In this document: positions 40,427-51,324 of the stretch, piece by piece
Layout: every line of letters begins with the position of its first letter
How positions within the stretch are numbered: the stretch's first letter is position 1
NCBI RefSeq assembly: GCF_028912405.1
Contig: NZ_JAKELO010000002.1
Coordinates: 248,001 to 312,000 of the forward strand
Length of the DNA stretch: 64,000 nt
Direction of reading: 5' to 3'
Source: Methanogenium marinum
GTDB lineage: Archaea > Halobacteriota > Methanomicrobia > Methanomicrobiales > Methanomicrobiaceae
Program-made: the position numbers and the translations under genes
Notes under the pieces: model-generated
What the model was told of the DNA's origin: nothing
What the model saw: only the letters and a program-made list of their open reading frames with translations
Databases searched by the model: none

Positions 40427-41526
40427 ATTTCAGGACACTTCAACATATTATGATAGCCAAGCACGATCTTAACAACGGTATCACTTACGTTATCAACGAG
40501 ATATTCTGGTGGCACTGCCCATTGGCCCCTGTTTTCAAGAACACATGCAATGCATCTCATAATATCTTCTGGCTCTGCTCCACTCAGAATATTGCTACCG
40601 CATTCAAGGGTCTCTGGCCTCTCAGTTACGTCCCGCATGGTTACATTAGGGACATTAAAAATGCAACATTCCTCCTGTACTGTCCCACTGTCACTAAGGA
40701 CACATCTTGCGTTTTGTTCGAGATTAATAAAGTCAAAGAAACCGAAAGGGGCATGGAATTGGATGCCGGGATGATCGTTTTCAAGCCCGAAACGGTGCAT
40801 CTTATCTTTTGTTCTGGGATGAAGACTACAGATAATTGGCATCTGATATTCTTCATATATTGATTGTAATCCTTGCATCAACGCACGGAGTCGTTCTTCG
40901 ACATCTACATTTTCTGCCCGGTGCAGGGTTACAAGGAAGTACTCCCTTTTTTTCAGTCCAAGGCGTTGAACAATATCTGACTGTTCAATGGTATCGTTAT
41001 AGTAAGCGATCACTTCATTGATGGGATTTCCTATTGCAAAGATCCGTTTACTGACAATTCCTTCCTGAATCAGGTTGGCACGGCTTCGTTCGGTATAGGG
41101 AAGGAGTATATCACTGGAATGGTCAATAATCCGCCGATTGACTTCTTCGGGGACGCGGTCGTCGTAGCACCGGTTTCCTGCTTCCATGTGAAAAACCGGG
41201 ATCCCGAGTCGTTTGGCAACAATTGAACATAAACTGCTGTTTGTATCTCCGAGGATGAGCACACGATCAGGTTTCTCGGAAAGCATGATCTCTTCACATC
41301 CGGTTAAGATTTTGCCGACCTGATCTCCAAAGCTTTTCCCCTGTACGCCGAGAAAATAATCTGGTTGTCTGAGATTTAGGTCTTCAAAAAATATGTCATT
41401 CAAATTTGGGTCGTAATTCTGTCCGGTATGAATGACGATGTGGTCACAGAGTTTATCGAGTTTTGGAATAATTCTGCTCAGGCGTATTATTTCAGGTCTC
41501 GTGCCGAGGATTGTCAGCACTTTCAT
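40423..41526 (-). CDS. wecB: UDP-GlcNAc 2-epimerase family protein
   Basis: TILGTRPEIIRLSRIIPKL; FHMEAGNRCYDDRVPEEVNRRIIDH; SDSGTVQEECCIFNVPNVTMRDVTERPET. Confidence 0.92.
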   Translation of the reverse strand: MKVLTILGTRPEIIRLSRIIPKLDKLCDHIVIHTGQNYDPNLNDIFFEDLNLRQPDYFLGVQGKSFGDQVGKILTGCEEIMLSEKPDRVLILGDTNSSLCSIVAKRLGIPVFHMEAGNRCYDDRVPEEVNRRIIDHSSDILLPYTERSRANLIQEGIVSKRIFAIGNPINEVIAYYNDTIEQSDIVQRLGLKKREYFLVTLHRAENVDVEERLRALMQGLQSIYEEYQMPIICSLHPRTKDKMHRFGLENDHPGIQFHAPFGFFDFINLEQNARCVLSDSGTVQEECCIFNVPNVTMRDVTERPETLECGSNILSGAEPEDIMRCIACVLENRGQWAVPPEYLVDNVSDTVVKIVLGYHNMLKCPEI

Positions 41527-42581
41527 CGAAGCAATTCCCCTTCAGAAGAGTTCTGGTCTTCGAGCAATAGGCCATATTTTTTCAATAATTCTCTGGTTTC
41601 TTCCTTTGACATGAGGTTGTCGGCAGAGCCATACTCATGTGAGATAGATGGAGTCGATTCCATATCATCATTGATTTCAGGAAGGATAGAACAGATTACG
41701 TAATAATTTCCTCTCTCTATGGTTCTGTGTGCTTCTTCTTCTGAGACAAGGGACTCATGAATTTTTTCTCCGGGCCGTATGCCTGTTATGACCGTTTTGA
41801 TCGGACGATCTCCTATAAGAGCATCGGCGAGATCCGTAACTTTGCAGGAGGGAATCCGTGGGATATAGGTTTCACCTTTTCTTCCATAGCGTACAGCCTC
41901 GAAGATTGTATCAACAGCCTGATCGAGACTAAGAAGAAACCTTGTCATGTCACTTGTTGTGATGGTCACCGGTCCGCCGTTGCGAATCTGTTCATGAAAC
42001 AAGGGGACGACTGATCCTCGTGATGCGAGGACATTGCCATATCGGACACAGATAAAACGAGTATCCGGACAGTCGAGGTTGCCATGGATAAAAATACGCT
42101 CCTGAATCGCCTTGGTCATTCCCATGACATTCACGGGTTTGCATGCTTTGTCTGTTGAGATGCCCACAACAGTCTCAATAGGCAGATTATGTTCCCTGAT
42201 TGCACGGATGATATTTTCAGGGCCCGTAATATTGGTTTTTACCGCTTCGTAAGGGAAGTATTCACATGAAGGCACCTGCTTTAAAGCGGCTGTATTAAAA
42301 ACTACATCTACATTCTTCAATGCAGAACATACACTGTGAAAATCACGGACATCTCCAATGCGGAACTCCAGACACCGCCTAAAGTTGTTGTAGATAACTT
42401 CGTCGGTGACAGCGTTGCGGTTCATATATTCTACCCGCAATGCATGCTGTTTTGCCTCATCTCTTGAAAATACGATGATTTTTTTGATATTTCCAATTTC
42501 TCCTGAGAGCAATCTTCGGATCAATATCTTTCCGAGGGATCCTGTTCCGCCAGTAATAAGTATTGTTTTATCTGTCAGCAT
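41523..42581 (-). CDS. UDP-GlcNAc 4,6-dehydratase/epimerase (FnlA/CapE/WbvB-like)
   Basis: ILITGGTGSLGKILIRRLL; ISTDKACKPVNVMGMTKAIQERI. Confidence 0.9.
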   Translation of the reverse strand: MLTDKTILITGGTGSLGKILIRRLLSGEIGNIKKIIVFSRDEAKQHALRVEYMNRNAVTDEVIYNNFRRCLEFRIGDVRDFHSVCSALKNVDVVFNTAALKQVPSCEYFPYEAVKTNITGPENIIRAIREHNLPIETVVGISTDKACKPVNVMGMTKAIQERIFIHGNLDCPDTRFICVRYGNVLASRGSVVPLFHEQIRNGGPVTITTSDMTRFLLSLDQAVDTIFEAVRYGRKGETYIPRIPSCKVTDLADALIGDRPIKTVITGIRPGEKIHESLVSEEEAHRTIERGNYYVICSILPEINDDMESTPSISHEYGSADNLMSKEETRELLKKYGLLLEDQNSSEGELLR

Positions 42582-43506
42582 GGTTCTTCCTCATAAGATG
42601 ATATGGAGTTGGATCGTCATGTATCTGTTCAATCATTTTTGACCATGATGGGATGTTAATATTTGTATATTGTCTGAATTTTTCACCCATAAGACTTCGG
42701 TCAGATATTACCGTTTCATCAGGCAACATAGTAACATCCAATTCTAATTTTCCATTGATTAATGCTAGAAGATCGTATTTACTAATAGGTTCGGATGCAA
42801 CGTGCCATACGCCATGTATTTCTGGAAAATCTGATATAATTATAGAAATTATTTCAGCCAAAGCATTTGTCGTCAAACCACTGAATATTGCTTTTTTATA
42901 TCCTTTGACTGTATTTCCACTTTGATCGAGGAACCATTCCAATAAACCATGTGATGTTCTCAATTCACGCCCGATAATAGAGGTCCGGAGAGTAAGGCAT
43001 CCCGGGTAATCCACCTCTCCCAGAAATTTTGTCCTGCCGTACAGGTCTTCTGCATCCGAGGGCTCGTTTTCGGTGTAGTTACCCTTTGAGCCAGAAAAGA
43101 CACAATCGGTGCTCATATGGATGAGGCGAATATCATTGTTGATGCAAAAATTGGCAAGTTGATGAGGAAAGAGGGCGTTGATTGTAATGCTCTGGATTGG
43201 ATCCTGTGCGGCAGGCAATTGTTTTACAATACCAATACAGTTGATAATTACGTCAGGATTAATCATTTTACTTGCATCAATAACGCTACCAAATTGCTTT
43301 GCCTCGACATTTCCTATTAACTGAATATTGCTTAGAATTGGATGATTTTGATATGCTTTTTCGTTGCCACGAACGGTTCCCGAAACATCATATTTGCTGC
43401 CCAGTTTCTGCAATAACTTATGCCCTAACATTCCGCTAGCGCCTAAAACAAGTATTTTCATGCGACTTACATCCATTAAATTTACTGACAAGATTTCAAT
43501 CAACAT
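42568..43506 (-). CDS. RmlD/WbvR-like sugar nucleotide reductase
   Basis: KILVLGASGMLGHKLLQKLG; HMSTDCVFSGSKGNYTENEPSDAEDLYGRTKFLGE. Confidence 0.88.
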   Translation of the reverse strand: MLIEILSVNLMDVSRMKILVLGASGMLGHKLLQKLGSKYDVSGTVRGNEKAYQNHPILSNIQLIGNVEAKQFGSVIDASKMINPDVIINCIGIVKQLPAAQDPIQSITINALFPHQLANFCINNDIRLIHMSTDCVFSGSKGNYTENEPSDAEDLYGRTKFLGEVDYPGCLTLRTSIIGRELRTSHGLLEWFLDQSGNTVKGYKKAIFSGLTTNALAEIISIIISDFPEIHGVWHVASEPISKYDLLALINGKLELDVTMLPDETVISDRSLMGEKFRQYTNINIPSWSKMIEQIHDDPTPYHLMRKNHADR

Positions 43507-43555
43507 CTTTTTTTTTGAATGAGATTAATTAAGATGCCTCAAACATAAAGACAGC

Positions 43556-44754
43556 TCAATCCATCCGGATACCAGTATATGTTCCAGACAAAATATTATT
43601 ATATGTTTCAATTACATTAGGTTTAATTACTGAAATATCAAGTCGTTTTGTTGCTGTCTGAAAATTTATTTCAGATGCCTTGTCAACAAGTTCATCGTCA
43701 CTTATTGCTTTAGAGATCTTTTTGCGATAATTTGTGGATTATCTGGTGGTACAATGAATCCTGTTTCACCGTCAATTATCCATTCACTCGCACATGACGT
43801 GTTGGTTTGAATTGGAAATGTCCCCATCATTATTGCTTCAAGTAAAGATGTGCTTATAGCATCGGTAATACTCAATCCGATATATACCCTGGATTTTCCA
43901 AAAATTCCCATAATTTCCTCGTGTGAACATGGGGGGATGATTTTTATCGGGACATTTATACGCTCAGATAAATTATTTGCTTCTCTTTTAACTTCATCTC
44001 CAGCACTATATATTGCGATTATATAGCCACTTAACTCTTCTTTGCATAATTCAATTGCTTGCAGACCCAGAAGAGCTCTTCCTGCCCACCCCTGATTGCC
44101 TTTTAATAGAATTAAACGTCGCGATGACGTTGGGTTATTTTGTCGTATTTTTGAATATTTATTGACTTCAAATCCACCGGTGTTAGGTAATATTGGAAGT
44201 AATTTACCTTTTAACCCCATTTCCATAGCTAATAATCCATCTCTTTTACATTCACAGGAATAATAATCGCATTTCTCTAATATCTCTTTTATTTTGGATT
44301 CATGTCCAGAAACATTTCTAAAATAATATATATCACTGCCCCAATTTGTTGCAATCCAAATAGGAAAGTCAGAATCAAATCGTTTTTTCGCTTCAAGAGT
44401 TAAATAACCTGCAGATTGGAATTCCATTGAATGAATGATATCTGGTTTTATTTTTTTTATGACGTTTTCAAGCTGATCAACGCGGTAATTTGGGTTAATA
44501 AATTTTTTTGCCGTTTTTGCCATCCAGGATAGATAATGTGAGAATACTGGAATTCCTTTGTATTGTACGTTTTTATTCAGGTTCCTGAGATATCCATAAA
44601 AGGAGTGATATAAGGTTAGATTTTTCAAGTCTTTATGCGAGGAGCCATAATCCCTGCTTGGAAATAAATGGATATCCCATCCTTGTTTATCCAATTGAGA
44701 TATCCATCGTGCTGTGTGGATACTATCTGACATCGCGATGAACAAAATACGCAT
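43556..44754 (-). pseudogene. Glycosyltransferase (GT4-like) with C-terminal homopolymer frameshift
   Basis: ORF 43702..44754 ends IIAKRSLKQ*; adding one base to T5 (43719-43723) restores IIAKKISKAISDDELVDKASEINFQTATKRLDISVIKPNVIETYNNILSGTYTGIRMD*. Confidence 0.7.
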
Positions 44755-44865
44755 ACCTATTCCTTTCTTTTATTACAGTTATAAATGATATAATTTCAGT
44801 TTCAAAATATCGTATCAATTTGTGCACTCCTTGCATTTGTTATAAAATTCAAGTCAGGGGGATCT

Positions 44866-45775
44866 TCAGACTCCCTGTCCTGATTCAAGCAGAATGCCCC
44901 GTGTTCGTTGTATGCCAACCTCTTTCTTTGCATTCTGTATGAGGGAAAGTGCTTCATCAATCCCTATCTTCCGTACCATAGTGAGGAATGCCGGAACCAC
45001 GGACTGCTTTTTTGGTATATAGCTTTCATCAACAAAGAGCTCTTTGTATGTCAGCAAATGCCAGATGATCGTCAGATTTTTTCGTGCGAGTGCTACAATT
45101 GCTTTCTTGTATCCGGATCGCTTCTTTATCCGTTCAAAGAACGTCCACAGTTTTGTCCCTTTCATTCTGGCACAGGAATGTGCAATTTCAACGAGAATCC
45201 ACCACAGATGACGATTCCCTCGTTTGGTGATCGACCCGGTTCTGAGTGTCCCCGCTGACTGGTAGATGCTGGGTACAATTCCCGTCCATGCTGCAAGTTT
45301 CTTGCCGGAAGAAAAATCACTGACATCCCCGATCTCAGAGATTAAAACAGATGCGGCAATATGCCCCACCCCAGGAACCGAGCGCAAGATCTTCAGTTCA
45401 TCCTGATGATTCCAGGTGATATAATAGTTGATCCTGCTCTCGGCATCTTCAATCTCAGACGTAATCAGACGAAGGAGATTCAGGGCACATTATAACATAA
45501 ATCGTTCCCGTTGGGACAACGAATATGAAATTGCCTCACGTATTTCTTCTTATTTCTTTTAGATATTCTTCGGGATGTGCCTGAGGATTTCATCAATATC
45601 CATCCCCTCAACAAGACCGTTCATGATGCGGGTGCCGGTCTTTCCGAATATGTCGGTCATTACATGGGACAAACGGATCTGTGATGCATCAAGGATGTGG
45701 TGGATCTTGTTTTAGGCGACAGTTCGCTGCTGAACAAGCAGTTCACGATACCGGGTGCAGTACTTCACTAAATTC
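44866..45775 (-). pseudogene. IS110-family transposase with several in-frame stops
   Basis: LKILRSVPGVGHIAASVLISEIGDVSDFSSGKKLAAWTGIVPSIYQSAGTLRTGSITKRGNRHLWWILVE; upstream frame has TAA stops (RTVA*NKIHHILDASQ, NI*KK*EEIREA). Confidence 0.85.
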
Positions 45776-45819
45776 CCTCCAATAGAAAAATCAGAACTCG
45801 CTTCAACACCCTCTAAATT

Positions 45820-46974
45820 TCAAACAGATGATCTTAACACAGGAATTTCTGTGACTGGCCTCAACACTTTTCTTATACCTTCCCAGACCAGCATCCGGAA
45901 CTGATCAAACCGGAACAGATTCTCTTCAACTGTCCTTGGCCCCCTCTTTATGGGAGAAAAATAGATCCGCTGCAACACGACCCAGATGTTCTTGAGCAGC
46001 AGAGATATTATCGCATGTAGATATCGAACAGTCACATTTCTGGACGATGTTTTACATTTTACGCTGTTTCTAATGCGATAGGATGCTTCAATGGCAAACC
46101 GTGTTTTATATGTGTTGTAGATCCTTCTCGGTGTCCAGTCCAGCCCATGAACAACATATCCCAGATTGACATTCCCGTACTTTCCCATCTTTCCCTGTTG
46201 GTAATGAACATCAATGGCAACATCCATTTTAAGAGGTTTACCCTCCCCTTTCATTGTATATTGGGCAAATCTGGCCTTTTTGCCATTAAGGAGTGTCTTC
46301 GTTTCTACACTATGTTTCTTCACCGGCACAATGTGAGGAATTCCCTCATCATGAAGAAATCTAAATACTTCCTTCGAGTAGAATCCTCTGTCCAGGCAGA
46401 GGACTTCAACATTAATGTCAAGTTGTTGGATGGTCTCCATACATTTCCTGACATATTCGACCATCTTAACACCTTTTTTCACCGGAAACACGGCAAGCGT
46501 CAGCCGTTCTCTTTTCCGGATGATGTAGATGGATACATACGAATAGAAATACGTTGTGGATTTCTTTGGTCTGCTGCGAATAACGTAATCTGCGTTTGTA
46601 TCGACGATTTTTCCATAATATAGATCGTTTGTCAAATCGATTGCAAACTGGTATTTTTTACCCTTTTTTTGAAGGGAATCTGCAGCATATGTAAGTATTC
46701 GAGAATTAGCACTTTCCAGAGTTGACAGATCAAATTTGGACAGGTGGTGTCTGATAGATGTTTCACACGGTACTTTCTGAACAACATTCCCGATTGAATG
46801 GATTGAGAGACGATTCACTGACATTCCGGTGATAATCTGAAAAAGAGTATTTTGGCTCAATTGGCCGTTTATGGGAATATTGAGATTACGATTCAATGCG
46901 TTTACAGCAAGATCAGAACATTCTTTTGATTTAAAAGTATGTACAATAGTGCGGGCGTTTTGATATTTGGTCAT
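45820..46974 (-). mobile_element. ISH3/IS4-like transposase, intact ORF
   Basis: YQFAIDLTNDLYYG; LCLDRGFYSKEVFRFLHDEGIPHIVPVKKH; YKTRFAIEASYRIRN. Confidence 0.85.
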
Positions 46975-47100
46975 ATTGGGCGCCCGCAGGGCATATAGAT
47001 CTTTTCTTTTGCTGTTGTTATTACCTAATATTCAGATTTGCAAGAATTTATCTCGTTCACAATGGTCTTTTTGGCTTCAATTTTTAGCTAAGTACTGAAC

Positions 47101-47445
47101 TATGAAACGCGGTGCCAGAGATCACCCGATTGGTATCAGGGATAAACTTCGTAATGAAAGAATTACTCGGAAGAGGTCCAAAGGAGAAAGGCCATTTGCT
47201 GTTCTGAAAACGGTATTTAAGTCAGGAACGATGAAAGTAACTGAACTTGGCAGAGCAAGGGTGAAGAATACATTCTCTGCATTTTGTTATAACCTCTACC
47301 AAATGAGAACGATTCAAAAACAGGGAGTTTAGAGCGATAACTATCTGAAAAGGATTGAAATATTGTCTGAAATGAGTGATTAGGCAAAGTTAGAATTTGT
47401 ATCCATATTTTTGGTCTTCAAAAAATTGGAAAATAGTAATCCTCT
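47101..47445 (+). mobile_element. 3'-end fragment of the same IS5-family element, inverted relative to 38001..39054
   Basis: MKRGARDHPIGIRDKLRNERITRKRSKGERPFAVLKTVFKSGTMKVTELGRARVKNTFSAF; non-coding end matches 38001-38160 inverted to AGAGGATTAC. Confidence 0.9.
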
Positions 47446-47683
47446 AGTATATATCAAGGATCTAAAGTCCACAAAATTAATTTGCTATTCACGAGGTAAC
47501 AACAACCATAAGGACGAGGCTTGCAAAAACTTTCAATAATCTGAAAAATAATTCATATACAAGGAAACGTATGAAATACAAAGCTAGAGTAATTTACGAG
47601 AATTCAATACTTAATGGTAGCATTGCTGCTATTTTAAGAGATTTTTTTCGCTTTCTTTCAATATCAAGTCATCAATTAGTCAT

Positions 47684-48268
47684 ATGAAAAATTATTATCT
47701 TTTGTTCCGAAAAATGCCCACAGAAAGGAAACTTCATTTTGGTTGTGGCTTCGATTATAAAGAAGGATTCATTAATCTTGATATGGTTAAATCAGCAGAT
47801 TACTATTTCGATGCACGAAATAAGCTTCCATTTAGAGATGGTACTATCGAATATATTTATAGCTCCCATTTTGTTGAACATCTGAATAATGAGGAGCTCA
47901 TGAGACATTTCAAAGAATCTTTCAGAGTTCTCCAAACAGATGGGATTTATAGAATATGCATACCAGATTTTGTAAGTGCGATTAAAGCTTACATTACAAT
48001 GGATAATGAGTGGTTAGAAAGTGCTAAAAGAGACTGGGGCTTTGATTATTTATTTGCTCCCGCTTATCTTCTTTCTCATGCAGAATATCTGGATCGTGCA
48101 CTGCACGAGTTCGGCACCCATAAGATATTCCTTGACTACAAAAAAACAAAAAAAATGCTGATTTATTCAGGATTCCAGGAGGATAATATTAACCTTATGT
48201 CTTATGATCCATCTATAGACAGGAAAGAAAGGAAAATATATTCAATCTACATTGAGGCAAAGAAATAA
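47684..48268 (+). CDS. SAM-dependent methyltransferase
   Basis: RKLHFGCGFDYKEGFINLDMVKSADYYFDARNKLPFRDGTIEYIYSSHFVEHL. Confidence 0.85.
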   Translation: MKNYYLLFRKMPTERKLHFGCGFDYKEGFINLDMVKSADYYFDARNKLPFRDGTIEYIYSSHFVEHLNNEELMRHFKESFRVLQTDGIYRICIPDFVSAIKAYITMDNEWLESAKRDWGFDYLFAPAYLLSHAEYLDRALHEFGTHKIFLDYKKTKKMLIYSGFQEDNINLMSYDPSIDRKERKIYSIYIEAKK

Positions 48269-48354
48269 TAATTAAACGATAAATCCCACCCTCTAGACCA
48301 ATATTTAAAGTGATAATTTCCATTCAAGTAGTGAAACTCCAATCTCTTCTTAAA

Positions 48355-49224
48355 CTAATATTTTCTTTCGTTTTTTTGAGAAGAACACTTATTAAACGGG
48401 CAAACCTCAAGCAGATGATTAAGATCAATATTAATTGTATATGGGTTAAAAGAATCATAAATATCTGAAATCGTTGTTTTTTTGGAGATGGTGAGAGGTT
48501 CCCTCTCTAATCTACCAACAGACAGAAAATAATCTAAAAATTTAAAGCCATTGCCCACAACATTCTCTGATAATTTCACCCATGTTGATGGAATACCATA
48601 CGCATCAGAAGCAATTATGCCATGTAAGGAACTTGATGCAATACGCTTACAACCACAAATATCATCAACAAAATCATTGATACCTCCCTGTATGTTAATT
48701 ATTTTGACATCCGATCGACCTTCAAATTGTTTTAACAAAGGACTGTTTTTATCAATATAATGAGGAACTATCCCCAACTCATATTTTTTATTAATATTGG
48801 GACAATAAAAAATAGGATACAGTAATGCAGGGTCACCGTATACCTCTGGACATTCAATACCTTGCTTAATAATTAGATCCCTTGTCAGAGGACCCCTCAC
48901 AGCACAAATAGATCTTGGTTCGGTCATAAATTTTCCTGATGCTGAAATAAACCCAGATCCCCAAATTACTGCATTTCTATCAGAGCATCCATCCAGAATA
49001 CTTCCAACAACTCGGAATACAGGTTTATTTTTGATATTTATGTGAGGTCTTGCTAAAGTAGGCCATTTCCCAGAGATATTATGTATTAATATAGGGTTAA
49101 GTGCGTCACCCCAATTATTTAAGTCACCATCACTCCAATATGCCAATATTGCATCAGCATTAAAAATTTCATTTTTAGCATCTAGCAGATAACTACTAAC
49201 GTTTTTTTTAATAGATTTCATCAT
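48355..49224 (-). CDS. Polysaccharide pyruvyl transferase family protein
   Basis: NNWGDALNPILIHNISG; AVRGPLTRDLIIKQGIECPEVYGDPALLYP; SSLHGIIASDAYGIPSTWV. Confidence 0.9.
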   Translation of the reverse strand: MMKSIKKNVSSYLLDAKNEIFNADAILAYWSDGDLNNWGDALNPILIHNISGKWPTLARPHINIKNKPVFRVVGSILDGCSDRNAVIWGSGFISASGKFMTEPRSICAVRGPLTRDLIIKQGIECPEVYGDPALLYPIFYCPNINKKYELGIVPHYIDKNSPLLKQFEGRSDVKIINIQGGINDFVDDICGCKRIASSSLHGIIASDAYGIPSTWVKLSENVVGNGFKFLDYFLSVGRLEREPLTISKKTTISDIYDSFNPYTINIDLNHLLEVCPFNKCSSQKNERKY

Positions 49225-49428
49225 AATTTTATCTCTGAAAATTTTTCATATATCCTATAAGACAAATCCCGGCACAGGTAACAAAACCAATGGATAAATT
49301 ATTTTTACAATTGTATCAATTATTTTCATTTTAAGTTTATCCCTATAATATATCGCAAGAGAGAGCCATCAATTATTGCGCAAATATTCATAACTATGGT
49401 ATTTGCAGTTCGAATTAAAATATATTTT

Positions 49429-50430
49429 TCATATTGCAAAAATTCGTTTCATTTTTGCAAAAGGAGAACGGATTATTAACCATAATATGGCAAAAGATCT
49501 ATGCAACAATAGCATGCAAATCAATTTTAAAAAAATCGGCATACTGGCTCTATTTGTTTCAAAAAAATTCTTTTTGCATTCATATGGTGTTGATATGGAT
49601 TTGAGATAATTATAACAATGATCCCATTTAACATTCTCAAATTCTTTATTATATATATAGTTGGTTGTTTCGTTCAATTTATCTAACCCATAATACCTAG
49701 AATTAGCCCAATCCAGAGCATATTTTTCATCATTACTTAATTTCTTAGAAAAAGAAAACTCTGTGTTTTGTCTATAGATGGCCATAACATCAGGGACAAA
49801 TAATGCACCGCCACCCAATGAACCAAATACAGTGTTATTCGTGTGCTCTCCTTTAAGCTTTAAAGTCCATTTCGGAGGATGGATTATATTTTCAATTCCA
49901 CATGCACGAAGGACCGTTGAGACTGTTGGAATAAACCCAGCACCTATAATTATTACTTCACTTGTTGAAATGATTTTAATATTATTTGGGTATTTGTAAT
50001 TTAATTTTTGTTCAATAATACCATATTCATTCTTTATATAAACTGGATGAAAACAAATATTACATTCGGGGTGTTTTTCCATCGCATCTATCTGCTTTTG
50101 GAGTTTGCAAGGGTCGATCCAGTAATCATCCCCTTCGCAAAGAGCAAAATATTTGCCTTTTGCTTCCATATATGCATTTGGGAAAATCTGTTCACCTTTT
50201 GAATACTGATTTTCAGTCTGATAAATTGGTTTAATTAAATTAGGATATTTCATTTCATACTCCCTGACAATATCTGCCGTTTTATCTGTGGAAGCATCAT
50301 CATGTATAATAATTTCAAAGGAAAAATCGGTTTTCTGCATGAGAAAACCTTCAATGGAATCTCGAATGTATTTTTCATGATTATAAGTAATACAACAAAT
50401 ACTAACTAGTGGGTCTTGAGTTTCATTCAT
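49429..50430 (-). CDS. GT2 glycosyltransferase
   Basis: PLVSICCITYNHEKYIRDSIEGFLMQKTDFSFEIIIHDDASTDKTADIV; CEGDDYWIDPCKLQKQI. Confidence 0.9.
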   Translation of the reverse strand: MNETQDPLVSICCITYNHEKYIRDSIEGFLMQKTDFSFEIIIHDDASTDKTADIVREYEMKYPNLIKPIYQTENQYSKGEQIFPNAYMEAKGKYFALCEGDDYWIDPCKLQKQIDAMEKHPECNICFHPVYIKNEYGIIEQKLNYKYPNNIKIISTSEVIIIGAGFIPTVSTVLRACGIENIIHPPKWTLKLKGEHTNNTVFGSLGGGALFVPDVMAIYRQNTEFSFSKKLSNDEKYALDWANSRYYGLDKLNETTNYIYNKEFENVKWDHCYNYLKSISTPYECKKNFFETNRASMPIFLKLICMLLLHRSFAILWLIIRSPFAKMKRIFAI

Positions 50431-50454
50431 GATTTTTGAGTCCTTTTAATTTTT

Positions 50455-50766
50455 TATTTAATGTCTTAAATAGCAGAAACTGTGCCTATTTTTATAATAA
50501 ATAGTTAATTACCAAATAGAATAATGTTCCCAAAAAAGCAATCACAAAAAGATAATAATACTTCAAAAGGTAAAACCAAACCAGTTATGTAAATCAAAAT
50601 GCCTATCAAAATGACCAAAAATATAGTTGGATCAAAATATCCAGTCATAGGAACAACACTAATGTTAGCGCGATACCTATCTGAATCCCTCAGCGAAAGA
50701 GCTGCTCCATGAAATTCCAGATGATCCCGATGCTTGTTTTATGGCGGAGATTAACGGGATTCATAT
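50455..50766 (-). pseudogene. Wzx flippase remnant
   Basis: Minus strand MNPVNLRHKTSIGIIWNFMEQLFR*GIQIGIALTL, then stop-riddled hydrophobic sequence. Confidence 0.5.
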
Positions 50767-51324
50767 ATTAGAGTCATCAAATAAACTTCCATATCGTTCA
50801 TTTTCGGGAGTTAACAAAAATTTTTCATAAGTATTCAAAACCTCATTTTTATCCCTCTCACCAATTCGATTATTTCCGATATAGATGCCCCAAGGAGCTA
50901 AATCCTTAGTTACAACAGAATTTGCTCCAATTGTTGCACCTTCACCAATATTTACTCCAGGAAGCACAACGGAATTTGCTCCAACAATACAGTAATCTCC
51001 AATGGATATTGGTGCACTTTCAATATTCCTAAATTTATTCGCTACCGTTGAATTACCAAATCCCCAATTTTTAAAATCATCTGTTGCGGTTAATATTCTA
51101 CATCCTTGGGAAATAGCAGAGTAATTACCCACGGTTAATTTACTACCTCCAGTTATAGAGGTAAAATTTGCAATATGAACATAATTTCCAAATTTCATTG
51201 TTTCTTTTGCATAGATTAGTACAAAATCATCAATAATAACGTACTTTCCAAAAACAATATTTTCAATACCAATGATTTTTGTATTTTCAAATGTTTTTAC
51301 ATATGGATTATTTACTAGATTCAT
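50761..51324 (-). CDS. Left-handed beta-helix (hexapeptide) acyltransferase
   Basis: ISIGDYCIVGANSVVLPGVNIGEGATIGANSVVTKDLAPWGIYIGN. Confidence 0.88.
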   Translation of the reverse strand: MNLVNNPYVKTFENTKIIGIENIVFGKYVIIDDFVLIYAKETMKFGNYVHIANFTSITGGSKLTVGNYSAISQGCRILTATDDFKNWGFGNSTVANKFRNIESAPISIGDYCIVGANSVVLPGVNIGEGATIGANSVVTKDLAPWGIYIGNNRIGERDKNEVLNTYEKFLLTPENERYGSLFDDSNI

